A stretch of 64,000 bases of DNA from NCBI RefSeq assembly GCF_026213295.1, contig NC_079413.1, positions 17,931,530 to 17,995,529 on the forward strand, read 5' to 3'. This stretch comes from Gadus chalcogrammus. Its lineage: Eukaryota; Chordata; Actinopteri; Gadiformes; Gadidae. The notes beneath the pieces are model-generated. The model did not search any database. It saw only the letters and a program-made list of their open reading frames with translations, and was not told the DNA's origin. Made by a program: the position numbers and the translations under genes. Positions 1-10,659 of the stretch are shown here, one piece after another (position 1 is the first letter of the stretch; every line of letters begins with the position of its first letter).

Positions 1-760
1 GTTTACCGTTTAATGGGAAAGAAGTCTCGTCGCCTTTATTATGTACATGGTCGTCGCATGGACCATACGTCATCCAGCTCAGGTTGTGTAGCCGTGGGTG
101 TTGGCTCATTAGCATCTGTACCGTTGCGGGCCGTACCGTAGCAGCACACCTCTCCCAAGTGGCCAAGTTGGCCTGGCCTGGTCAGACTGGCCACAATCAC
201 ACAGGCAGATTTGAGCACGGTTAGGTGTGAAAACGGCCACGTCCAGATGGCCTAGTGTGAGTGCACCCTAAGTTTTAAACATTTATCCATGCTTAGATGG
301 AATTCTTGCAACTGTTGCATAAAAGCAATATCATATATTGCTTAAGTAACAAAAATAAAAGTGTATAAAAAAAATAGTGCAGTTAAACATGCTGCCTTTT
401 AAATTCTAAGGAAAGTGCCTTTTCCACTGTCTGGACCACAACTGCTACTCTAAGAAGCTAGCTATAAAATAAATTGGAACAAAAATAAAGTGCCTCTGTA
501 TAATAAAAATGGTACAGTTGAACAAGATGCATTTTCATTTCACAGGAATGTTGCAGTACCAAAAATATCATGTGGAACACAACTGTTGCACAAAACATTA
601 ATATCTCTCAGTAGCTTTAAAAATTATTAAATCGATTTTGGGCCATTTTATATCCATTCTGAATCGTAGTAAATGAGAATTACGATTCTTACATGTATCA
701 ATTTTTTGGCACACCCCTAAGAAGAAGATGAATGTGTGTCAACCTGCACGGGTGCGAGAT
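1..760. other. Non-coding DNA with one transposon end
   Basis: No reading frame of note. By position it should belong to the grb2 intron upstream of the exon at 5858. The stretch from about 600 to 720, ending in GGCACACCCCTAA, reads in reverse as TTAGGGGTGTGCC followed by AT-rich sequence, which looks like the terminal repeat of a fish hAT element. The matching end is not in the window, so the element is truncated or extends off the left edge. Moderate confidence. Confidence 0.4.
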
Positions 761-1560
761 GTGGGTTGCCTTAGCTCAGGAGGGAGAGCAGTTGTCATGT
801 AACCGGAAGGTTGGTAGTTCGAGCCCCAGCTCCTCCTAGCTGATTGTTGATGTGTCCCTGAGCAAGACACTTAGGCCCCGTCCCCACTAAGCCGAAACGG
901 GTGAAACCGTTCCGGTTTCGATCTATCCGGTTTCGGAGTATCTCCGTAAAGACGGAGTCAAGCGAAACCGGGTAGATCTGTAGAAACGCTGTAGTACACA
1001 TGCCAGGCCCATAAGGGGCGCTGCTTCTGCTACAGAAATCCAGAAGAAAATTAAATAATAAGAAGAGGCGAGCATGCGCATAAAGGCTGCCCCCCGAACC
1101 ACTAACAACACAAACAAACAGTCAGTCAACAGCCCCAATAAATAATGGCTTAGCAACCCAACAAGGGACATGATCTGCTGCAGAACGATTACAAGCCTGT
1201 AGTCCGCCATCATCTTTTTTGTTGTGAGTTCTGAGACTCCGCGGGCTTAACAGTCATTGGCTAGAGGGTCGAGGGGTGGGGCGATGACGTTATGGTTTCA
1301 GGCGTCCACACGAATCCAAAACGAAACCGGGTAGATTTGATACCACCTCCGAGGGTGGTTTCAGAAGTTTACGGTTTCGGTCAGCGGATTCACGGGGCTT
1401 CGTGTGGACGGAAGGCCGAACCGTACAAGACCTTTGCGGTTTCGCCATGAAATCGGCTTTGTGTGGACGGGGCCTAAACTGCTCCTGACGAGCTGGCTGT
1501 CGCCTTGCATGGTTGACTCTGTCGCCGTAGGGGTCTACTACACTTTGTGGTGATCAGAGT
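761..1560 (+). mobile_element. tRNA-derived SINE, split by a later insertion
   Basis: 761-873 has a tRNA-like head: an A-box-like TAGCTCAGGAGG near 773 and a B-box-like AGTTCGAGCCCC near 815, followed by the fish SINE body phrase TGTCCCTGAGCAAGACACTT. The body resumes at 1475 with CTGCTCCTGACGAGCTGGC and GCCTTGCATGGTTGACTCT. The interruption is exactly the element at 874-1474. The tRNA head and the conserved body phrases make the SINE assignment firm; the subfamily is not identified. Confidence 0.75.
874..1474. mobile_element. MITE with GG...CC ends at a TA target
   Basis: A 601-bp element inside the SINE. It begins GGCCCCGTCC and ends GGACGGGGCC, terminal inverted repeats of roughly 30 bp with a few mismatches. 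It is flanked by TA on both sides (872-873 and 1475-1476). Internal GAAACCGGGTAGAT-type motifs recur near both ends. No coding sequence is visible. The family is unknown to me. Its TA-GGCC...GGCC-TA structure is relevant to the TAGGCCTA motif discussed in the findings. Confidence 0.65.
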
Positions 1561-2860
1561 TAACTGAACATTACAGCAAGTAGAGAAGCAACAAGATGTT
1601 GAAGCAGTCAGACCTTCCTCTGTTCCTGTCTACGTGCAGACTAGAGGAGCAGCAAGGTCGGGGTGTTATGACCCCCAGCAGAGAGCAGTGACCTCCCCAG
1701 AGACATAATGGTATTAAGTTCTCTGATGGACCAATTCTGCACGCGTTTGCTTTCATAAGTTGCACTGAACTCCATATCTTTAATTACTGTGAACAGCTTG
1801 CCATGAATAACACAAACTGGCAACTTGCAGTCAGAGCAACAGTGCACTGTCTGCATAGTTGATACGGACCGGTGGTGGCAGAAGCAGTGAGGGGGAGGAA
1901 CTAAATTACTTTACTTAAGTGAAAGTGGCCTTTATTTAAAAAATACTGAATCAATTAAAAGTAGGGATGAATTATTATGTAGGCCTCATAACTTTAAAGA
2001 TGCAGCTGGTGAAGTTGGAGCTAATCTTAATGACTTAATTTACTACCGAGTAGCTTAACCTGTAATAGTATAGCTAAATGTATAACTTTGTTTATGCATT
2101 GTTTTAATCTAAATGTGCAAAGTTAATATTAACCTAAGTTAGCAAACGTGGAATAAAAAGTTGAATACTGTCAAGTTCTGTGTACCGGTTAATAAATGGT
2201 TAACTAACCAGCTAACCCACTAACCTGCCCCGTGATGAAGTCAGTGACGCAGCGCCCAAATGGCTGTGGGGCTGTGGGCTATAGCACAAGCATCATTAGT
2301 TCACACACCACAAATCGATTATCATTTGTCGTATAGTTTTTTTTATGTAGAATATTTTCTCTGAAGAAATTCCAACACATGTAGTTCCGTACAAAACTCG
2401 TCAACTTGTCTCCTTTAAAATGCATTCAAACAAAGGCAGCTTATCACAAACTCAAGTGTGTGTGTGTGTGTGTAGGCCCCGCCCTCTTCCTGTCCTTGTT
2501 TGGGAATTGGATATAGAGGAGGTAGGCCCGCCCCTTCCTGCGCTGTCTCCCTGATGGTAGGGCTTAGACACTTTCCTGGAAAGACGGCTCCAATCATTAT
2601 GGGTTTATTACGTTTCACTCAGAAGCAGGTCAGTGTGGATACTGATGCTACTGGGTCTTATCCCCAGGTGGCTAGGGGCTGGTCCAAACGGGTCGGGACT
2701 AGTTTGAGGATCTGAAACATCTGGAGCACAGGGTCCAACTGGCCGAGCTCTGAGCCCCCTCAGACTGCAGCCCCAAGCTGCTCGCTGGGTTAATGTCCTC
2801 AGAATAGCAGCAGAAGGTGGTTGGTTCACACATTTTGTGTGTGTCTCGCTCTCTCGCTCT
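1561..2860. other. Non-coding intronic stretch, nothing recognised
   Basis: AT-rich sequence without a convincing reading frame or repeat family. A short GT run lies near 2457-2474. The small frames here have no homology-like features. Confidence 0.4.
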
Positions 2861-2869
2861 CTCTCTTCT

Positions 2870-2898
<29 letters not shown>
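2870..2898. repeat. Poly(C) tract of 29 bases after a CT-rich run
   Basis: An uninterrupted C run follows a CT-rich stretch (2836-2869). Its true length is likely to be uncertain in the assembly. It is followed by two partial direct copies of a CCTCAGGCTGATGGTTC unit at about 2960 and 3010. Confidence 0.9.
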
Positions 2899-2900
<2 letters not shown>

Positions 2901-3660
2901 GGTGGGCATTGGGTAACATGGAAGCAAACCGCTGGGCCCAGGTCCAGGTGCTTCAGCCGACCTCAGGCTGATGGTTCCAGACAGGGAGGGGTTTGGAGGT
3001 CGCACCGCGCCCTCAGGCTGATGGTTCTGGATGGGGAGGGGTTGGAAGGTAGCAAACAGCCATGCCTGACTCCCATGCTCTGCCTGAGGCTCTTTTCAGT
3101 CAGCTGTGAGTCACTACAATGATTTGCTTAATTCCCAGACACTGATCTGACTATTTCACATTACCAGCGAAAAACACGCTCCCCATTATTATTTTTTCTT
3201 TGCTCTAGTTAATATGAACCAGCCAACAGATGACCAAACCACGCTGTCGTAAGAGGGTCCGGACTGATGAGTGACGCAGTCAGCTGCTGACGTCATCGCT
3301 TTTTACTTTTTGAAGCTTTATTAGTATAATATTGCATATAGTCTGAAATAAAGCGGCCAATCACAGAGCCACGTTAAGCATTACTCTGTGAGGGCTGTTT
3401 CTAGGGTTCCAGCTCACCTGGTAAGAGCTCTTCGATCGCTCACATTATTTAATCAGCTAGTATCCCCACATTGCCCAAATCAACCAATCAACGTTGATGG
3501 ATATTTTGAGACTCCTGTTTGATTGACAGCTTTGTGGGCTGCTTTGTGGGCAGCACCTGAAGCTGCACCTCTTACTTTAATGTGGGGTGAAAAAAACAAA
3601 ACAAAAAAGAGACCACGACCAAGCTCGGTGATAGTGGTGAGCTGGACGTGGCCTAGAAGG

Positions 3661-3777
3661 CTGCTCTGAGACCAGCCCTGGGGAGGACTGCGACCACACA
3701 ATGTTCGGGGGGGTGGAGAGATACACAGCACTGCTCTGAGACCAGCCCTGGGGAGGGCTGCGACCACATGCTGTCGT
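3661..3777. repeat. Direct duplication, about 45 bp, two copies
   Basis: The phrase CTGCTCTGAGACCAGCCCTG continuing into GGGAGG-CTGCGACCACA occurs at 3661 and again at 3732, about 71 bp apart. The reading frames here exist only because of the repeat; no protein is indicated. Confidence 0.7.
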
Positions 3778-4712
3778 GTGGAGGTGAACCACACCCTGGT
3801 TGATGAGAGGCTCACCGACCTGCGCTCACACTCTGCCATGAGCTGCTCTCGTTTCTCTCCCTCTTTAAGGGTCTCTCTCTCTCTACCTTCTAGTCCTTCT
3901 CTTTGTGATCTCTATCTCCTGAGTCCATCCACCCCTCTCTCTTCGTCCCTCTATCCACGCCAGCTCTTTCAGCTTTCTGTATTTTTCTCTCACTCGTCTA
4001 TTTTTTGTCTGTGTCCCTCTGTCTGTCTGTCGCTCTCTAGTCAGGAAGGATGTCACACACTCCATTTCTTCGTGTATGTGTGTGTTGGGGGGGGGGGGGA
4101 GGGGGGAGAGATGGCCATCTGTCGCAATAGATAGACCTACTGAAAGCGTTGTGAAGGCCATATTGAACCACACTGAGATGGTTGGCTCACTTTGAACTGA
4201 TCCACAGACAAACTGGAACGTGCTATGTTTCAAGGTGGAGGAGAATCTAGCAGACACTCAATAAGAGCACGTTATGATGGATCGATTGGGCATTCATTCA
4301 CCACAAGTGCTTTATTATTCCTCATTGCCATCACTTGGTCGTTTCATCAACTCAATTATTGAAAATATCAATCCATTAATTGATGAAAATAATGGTAAAT
4401 ATAGTTGAACGCGGTCCTGCATGGCTTGGGGAGCAGTGGTAGATTTGTCTCCAACGTGGTCAAGCTCAGCTCTCATCGTGTTCCTCTGTCACAGCCTTTC
4501 TACTCCACCCTGAGCCTCATGCAGCCTCCCCCATCACCACCACATAGTCTGCAGTATTAGAAGAAAGGGGAACCTGGTTCTTATGGTTAAAGGCATCGAT
4601 CTTTCATGAACCAAGTTCACTGGAGGTATCGGTCCTCAGTAGACTTTCCCAACCGTGTCTCTAATTCAAACCGTGCAAAATGTATTTCAGGACATTTCAT
4701 GACGATTTCATG

Positions 4713-4751
4713 ACGATTACTCATGACGAGTGGATCGTCATGAGTAATCGT
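4713..4751. repeat. Perfect 17-bp inverted repeat (hairpin)
   Basis: ACGATTACTCATGACGA at 4713-4729 is followed after 5 bases by its exact reverse complement at 4735-4751. It is preceded by direct repeats of CATGACGATT. It sits in intronic DNA just before the MITE fragment at 4759. Confidence 0.85.
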
Positions 4752-4758
4752 TCATGTA

Positions 4759-4930
4759 CAGGTGCATATCAATGATTTAGAAAATTGTTGAAAAGTTAAT
4801 TAATTTCAGTAATTAAATGTATAAAGTGAAACTTATATATATTAAACAGATTCATTCCACCAAAAGTTAAATATTTCATGGAAACCCAAAATCCGAAAAT
4901 TAGAATATTGTGAAACCAAGATCGCAATCG
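4759..4930. mobile_element. Fragment of a widespread fish DNA-transposon repeat
   Basis: The start CAGGTGCATATCAATGATTT, the interior AAGTGAAACTTATATATATT and the phrase AAAATTAGAATATTGTGAAA match, from memory, a common fish repeat that starts CAGGTGCATCTCAATAAATT. Only one end is recognisable here. No coding content. Confidence 0.5.
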
Positions 4931-5398
4931 AAATAGCTAATTAACAAAAAATAGTATCTGTTGAGGTTTCCTGAGACTTTTGAAGGTCTGTCTGTTCAGT
5001 AGGCTGCAGATCTTGGGGAAGACTGCTGCCTTGACCGGTTGGTAAACTGGTTTGTGACGCCTTTACGTCTCCACTCAAGATTCTAGCACCCCCCACGGTT
5101 CCTCCGGCATCCTCCAGACCCCTCATGAGACCCCTGGTTTCAGTGCTCGTCTGAGGGGCTGAGCCGCTTGTACAAGCTGTCCTTGTTTTGCTGTTGTCTG
5201 TAACAGAGGGATGTGATGTATTGGTGCTGGTCACCACCGTCCTGCAGCCAGCGTGTCTTTCAGACGCTGCACGTGCTCCATACAGCCCATATAGAGAACC
5301 TCACCTCCTTGAATGAACCCTCCACAGTCGGGATCTGATGGCAATGGCCACACTGAGACACAGGCACACAGATGCAGAAACCATATAAACACACATAT

Positions 5399-5529
<131 letters not shown>

Positions 5530-5833
5530 CTGAATAGGAGCCACTGAAACGCACGTCTTGCCAAGCTAGCCTAGTAGCTATTGTTCAAAGGAGCATGTAA
5601 GGGGTTAGACAGTGAATACAGAGACGGGTCATTAAGGAGCTGGTAGGGCGTAGACAGTGAATACAGATAAAGGTCCTTAGGAGGGTTAGACGGTAGCCAC
5701 TATCTGACTATCCTGCTTCATCAGCATCTCGTTTCTTTGTCATCGAATCCATCCAGTAGCCTTTGCGCTAACATGCACAGCAGGAATCCACACCATTAGC
5801 GATTCCGTGTATTCTACCGTATTCCGTGGCTAA

Positions 5834-5956
<123 letters not shown>

Positions 5957-5994
5957 TGAGTATCAGAGGCTCTACCTCTGTCTGGGTGGGGTGA

Positions 5995-6287
5995 TCGGGG
6001 TGCACTGTGATGGAGATAAGGTGGCGTGATGGAGATAAGGTGGCGTGATGGAGATAAGGTGGTGCTCAGTTTGGTGGAGGTGAGGTGGTGCTCAGTTTGG
6101 TGGAGGTGAGGTGGTGCTCAGTGTGATGGAGATGAGGTGGTGCTCAGTGTGACATTGGAGATGTGGTGGTGCTCAGTGTGATGGAGATAAGGTGTTGCTC
6201 AGTGTGATGGAGATAAGGTGTTGCTCAGTGGAATGGAGATAAGGTGGTGTGATGGAGATAAGGTGGTGCTCAGTGTGATGGAGATAA
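5995..6287. repeat. Minisatellite, about 26-bp unit, split by transposons
   Basis: The unit is approximately GTGATGGAGATAAGGTGG followed by TGCTCAGT, repeated about ten times with variation. The array continues for 15 bases at 6601-6615 and again at 9466-9500. The two interruptions are therefore insertions (6288-6600 and 6616-9465), and the array gives a clean reference for the pre-insertion sequence. Confidence 0.85.
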
Positions 6288-6600
6288 GGCCTAAAAAAAA
6301 AAAAAGTTTGGTTCCTGTTGGTTGTCAGTTGAGGTCATGGGTAGGTAGGGAATTTATTTTTTTATTTTATTTTTTTTCCAGCGGCAGCGAATGATAGGTA
6401 GGTTGTTTTCATTTATAAACGAGAGAATGCGCTCATCCTTGTACAGAATGAAGAGGTGCCTTTACAAAAACGTAATTATAGTTTGCATCATATAGTTATT
6501 TTTTTATTTTTTTCTTCCATGATCATAAAATAATTTGGGTCGCACATAAATTGACGGGGTCGGTCGGAAACCAGAACCAAACAAAAAAATGTTTTAGGCC
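6288..6600. mobile_element. PIF/Harbinger-like MITE with TAA target duplication
   Basis: Begins GGCCTAAAA and ends TTTTAGGCC, with further inverted identity (TTTGGTTC / GAACCAAA). It is flanked by TAA on both sides (6285-6287 and 6601-6603), while the minisatellite unit it interrupts has a single TAA in GAGATAAGG. A 3-bp TWA target points to the PIF/Harbinger superfamily. It is 313 bp and non-coding. Confidence 0.75.
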
Positions 6601-7944
6601 TAAGGTGGTGCTCAGTAGGGATCGACCGATATGGATTTTTTAGGGCCGATACCGATTTTTTTTCATTTGCCTTTTTTCATCGCCGATACCGATTTTCTTG
6701 AGCCGATATTTGGAGCCGATAATACCCTGGAAATCCAGAGTTCTCGTGAGAGCACAATTTGAATTTGCTCAGCGAGTCACTCTTGGAACGAGCAATATAC
6801 TCGTGTATATTCTGGGCCTCCCCTGGCCCAGAACATTAATCAATCGCATCGATGTATCAATATAGGCGGGCCAAAAGCGTTGCTGTTTTACCGACCAGAT
6901 ATGGCAAGAGTCTTATCTATTGTTTAGCTTCACTGGTCTGGATACGTCCCCCCTTGTATTATTCTGATTGGACATTTTTGGATATTTTCAAATGCATGCT
7001 TGATGCCGCCCCTCGAGTTAGGCCATTTTCATTACTCTTTGCCAAACCCTACAGCTTTCTAGATGTGGGTCTGGATTTCCAGGCTAAGCCTCCCTCAATT
7101 TACCTCATAAAAATGACACAATGATAACAAATGTTACAATGTCTCAATTGAAAAAAAAAAAGAATATTTATTGAACTGTCTGTAAATCACGCAAAAATAT
7201 ATAAATAAAAACAAAAAAAACGGCCGATACTGAAGAAAATATCGGTCCATACCGATGCACGTAAAAAACGCAAATATCAGACGATAATATCGTCCGGCCG
7301 ATATTAGGGATGGGCATTCGATTAAGTTGTCTTAGTCGATCATCGGGAGAATTAACGATCAGTTAGTCGATTAATCGTTAATATTTTACATTCAAATTTA
7401 AAATCAAGAATTATATTCAAAATTAAATAAATACAAATGCAGCGTGTTTTCCTCATTGGGATCTTTATTATTAGATGAACAACTCAGTTAAACCAGATCC
7501 GTTCAATAGTTATGCGCTACTCTGCTCTAAGCAACGGAGCATGCAGCTCGAAGCCGGTGCTCATAAACATAACTAAAAAGAAACACAACCCTAGTTTCTT
7601 CCCAAAATAATAACAATAATAATATCAAAAAAACAATCATGTTATAACTTAAACAACCAGTCTACGGATTATTGTTCAGAAAGATGAGCATGTTGACATG
7701 CTCTGGGGTCAGACCGCAGCCTGGTGACCATCAGTCCAGCCGCCGAAAACACCCGCTCTGAGGGGACCGACGTTGCCGTGATTCACAAATACCTCCGTGC
7801 TAACTTGGCAAGGCGGGGGAACAACTTTTCACAATCCAGGGGCTCAGAAAGTTCTTTACTTCTGCTTCGATGCTAACCTCGCCTTGAGTGGTAGGCCTAT
7901 AGTGCTCCCCAAGAAGTCATTTTTTAAATCATAATGGTCCCACA

Positions 7945-8948
7945 TAGGGCTGAATGATTTCAGGAAAAGATTGCATTGCGATTTTTCTGGCAGATATTGC
8001 GATTTCGATTTTCTTCACGATTTTCTTCAAATCAAGCTTCAGTGCAATATTCATTATGTACAGTAATATTTACAAACATGACATCATACCATTAAAACAT
8101 TACATGCCATTACTCTAATGTAAGAATGAAAACTAAAGTTAAGAATTTATTTTAAATGTATTTATTAAGAAACATAAATGTAAACTAAAGTCCTTGACCA
8201 ATTGCAGTTGTTACAAATGAACTAAAAGAGCCATCTTTGACTGTCTTAACTTAGAAAAGTACTACTACTTTTTAAGACAGTCAAAGATGGCTCTTTTAGT
8301 TAATTTGTGCATTAGAGTATAACAACAAAGGGAGAGACGTCGGAGAACCCAACGCAGTCTATTCATAATATTGTAATGACCACGGAAGAGGCAGTGAATG
8401 AAGTATTGAATAGACAGAGATTTATTAGATAGGCCTACCTAATAAACCGTTGGAACACACAAGACCGGAAACATAGCAACTCCGGTAAGCAAACCCCGAG
8501 AAGCCCAATCCCTATGAGAGCTCCCCGCGCTACGGCCGTCCGGCGGTGCAAAGAGCTTTTGGCCGTGATATTATATATACAAATATTATATTACGATACT
8601 ATTATATAGAGCTCCGGGAGTCGCAACAAAAAATAGTAAGTTACGTTACACATGTGACTCAGTGGCCACGCTGTTGAACGCATGTTAACCATTGCAACGC
8701 CAGTAAACAAACGCCGGTAAACAAACCCCTCGAAGAGAGCTCCCAGCCCTACGGCCATCCGGAGGCTCACTCAGCTTTTGGCCATGATATTATATATAAA
8801 ATTATATTATATTAATTTGCCTGATTCACGTCTCTACGTTGACGCGTGAACGCACAGTAAAACCGAAAAAAAACGTGTCTTTGGCGATCCTGAGATCGCG
8901 TTGTCTGAAATCGTGATTTCAATCAGAAAACGATAAATCGTTCAGCCC
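7945..8948. mobile_element. hAT-like element C nested in B
   Basis: Left end TAGGGCTGAATGATTT at 7945; right end CGATAAATCGTTCAGCCC at about 8948. The ends are inverted repeats with the internal motif TTGCGATTTCGATTTTCTTC typical of this fish group. I could not identify a clean target duplication. Inside lie a perfect 29-bp-arm hairpin (8220-8301) and two pieces (about 8330-8640 and 8720-8815) of the family that forms the long palindrome at 48479-49393. Confidence 0.65.
8220..8301. repeat. Hairpin with perfect 29-bp arms
   Basis: Arm 8220-8248 (starts AACTAAAAGAGCCATCTTTG) is the exact reverse complement of 8273-8301. The 24-base loop itself can pair AAAAGTA with TACTTTT. The size and shape are precursor-microRNA-like, but it lies within a transposon. 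Confidence 0.85.
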
Positions 8949-9839
8949 ACCAGACTTCGCCGTGGCCTCGTCCGCTTCATGATTACATCGCCGTGTTCCA
9001 ATATCCATACTATCCGTACTTACTAGTCTAAGTTTGAGTACGTAGGGCGTTCCGATTCAGATCGGGCGAAAATAAGTGTACTGAAAACTGTCAAATCACG
9101 AAGTGTGTGGCGATGGACACTTTTCGTACTCAACGGCAGCCATCTGGCTGCGTAGCGGAAGAGGGCGGAGCCAGGCTGAGCCAAAGTCGGCGTATTTTCC
9201 ACATAGCCTGCATTAATAGTCATTTTATAGTTTTTATAGCTTTTTATAGCTGCTAGGCTTAAAGAGGTCACCGTTCAAAGCGGGATGTTTATTGCGGGGG
9301 AGGAGCCGCAAATTTAAATATTGCCCCCGTGTGGTAAAATGTTTATTGCACACTACATTAGTTTAATCTATGAAAATGTACGTAATCGACAAAATTCTTA
9401 ACGATCAATTAGTCGATCGTCGATTAATCATGCCCATCCCTAGCCGATATATAGGACGATCACTAGTGCTCAGTGTGATGGAGATAAGGTGGTGCTCGCT
9501 GAGACGCCTGAAAGGATGCTGGCAAGTTCGAGCTACACACGCCGTCCGTTGATTGATCGACAGAATCACACTTCTGTGCGATAGGGGGATAATAACAAAC
9601 AAACACAGTACCTGTGAGGTATTTCTGGCGAAAGCTTTGTTTATTGTAACTGAGCTGGGCTATACCGCTTCCTCACTACTAGGCTGAGGCGTGCTGGGTC
9701 CATAGCGTACCCGCCAATGGAAAAGCGACATTAGCCTCTGAGCGTCCAAACCTGACGAGTCAAACCCGAGGCTCCGTCTATCTTCATGCTGAGCGCTCCA
9801 TACTTGAATTGGAGCATATCAGAATCGGCAGATTGACAT

Positions 9840-10620
9840 TAGGGATGTAACGGTATGAAAATGTAACTGTGTTTAACTTATTGTGACCCAAATTATCCCG
9901 GTTTTCGGTATTATCGTGGTATTTTTAAAAGTGTGTTCAATATGTTCAGAAAGCACTGATAGGCCTACATAAACTGAAATAGTTTAAAAAAGTGTAATAG
10001 TGTTTATTATATTTATTTATATATTATACTATCAAAAGTGCAACATTTAACATCAAAGGAACCAGGGTTAAGCATGTAAATAGCATATTTATCAGGAACA
10101 TTTACAGTACTGCAGGTTTAATCCAAACATTCAATACATGAAGAACAATATGTAAACAAATCAAAGAAACACCACGTGTCTTATTATAAACTTTTCTTTT
10201 ATTAAAATGTAAAACTGTACACATGAACAATGTACAAGTAAACTTTAAAAAAATAGTGCATTGTGCGTTTAAAATAAATAGCCACTATAAACAAATTACA
10301 AAATTTACAATCATATGTAATCATATGTAAGTTTAGCTGTTTAGCTCAGAATATTAGCCGTTAGTAACCAGATAGATGCCTTCTTAATACATAGCCCAGA
10401 GCTATAGAGAGAGAGAGCTGCGACACGCTATGATCTCGCCGACAGGGTGGTCACGTGGTTGTCACGTGGTTCATGTAAGCCTCAATAGTTCCAAACACGC
10501 CGCGCTTTCAATGTTATTCTATGGGACGACAGCAGAGATTTCAATATGAATGGTAAATATGAATGAAAAAAACACATAAAAGTATTTGTCTGTTATTGCA
10601 TTATTGCATATTTGTAAATG
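9840..10620. mobile_element. hAT fragment (one end only)
   Basis: The left end TTAGGGATGTAACGGTATGA is a typical fish hAT terminus. It is followed by AT-rich sequence with TTATCCCGGTTTTCGGTATT. No complementary end is found before the next coding remnant, so the element is truncated or rearranged. 9500-9840 has no recognisable content. Confidence 0.5.
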
Positions 10621-10659
10621 TCCGTTTTACATTTAGAGTGGTAGGGGGACAACAGGGGG

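Larger units (their letters stand above)
7305..9442. mobile_element. hAT-type element B nested in A
   Basis: Starts TAGGGATGGGCATTCGATTA and ends TAATCATGCCCATCCCTA. It is flanked by GCCGATAT at 7297-7304 and 9443-9450, a perfect 8-bp target duplication inside element A. A body segment near 7670-7900 resembles an inactivated transposase-derived sequence but has no long frame. It contains element C. Confidence 0.9.
6616..9465. mobile_element. hAT-type element A with 8-bp target duplication, host to two nested elements
   Basis: Starts TAGGGATCGACCGATAT and ends ATATAGGACGATCACTA. It is flanked by GTGCTCAG at 6608-6615 and 9466-9473, a perfect 8-bp duplication of the minisatellite unit. The interior has repeated GCCGATACCGATT motifs near the left end and CCGATACTG / CCATACCGAT near 7220-7260. 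Its own body is about 700 bp; the rest is element B. Non-autonomous. Confidence 0.9.

Noticed and set aside
3262..3300. Possible hammerhead ribozyme core (GGACTGATGAGTGACGC)
   Set aside because: CTGATGAG is present but the required GAAA segment and a suitable third stem are not.
4941..5237. 98-codon minus-strand frame rich in Ser/Thr/Gly
   Set aside because: No recognisable domain, no splice context, single-exon frame in intronic DNA of grb2; composition alone does not support a gene.
7937..8956. 8-bp target duplication for element C
   Set aside because: GTCCCACA on the left and the bases after the right terminus do not match well enough.
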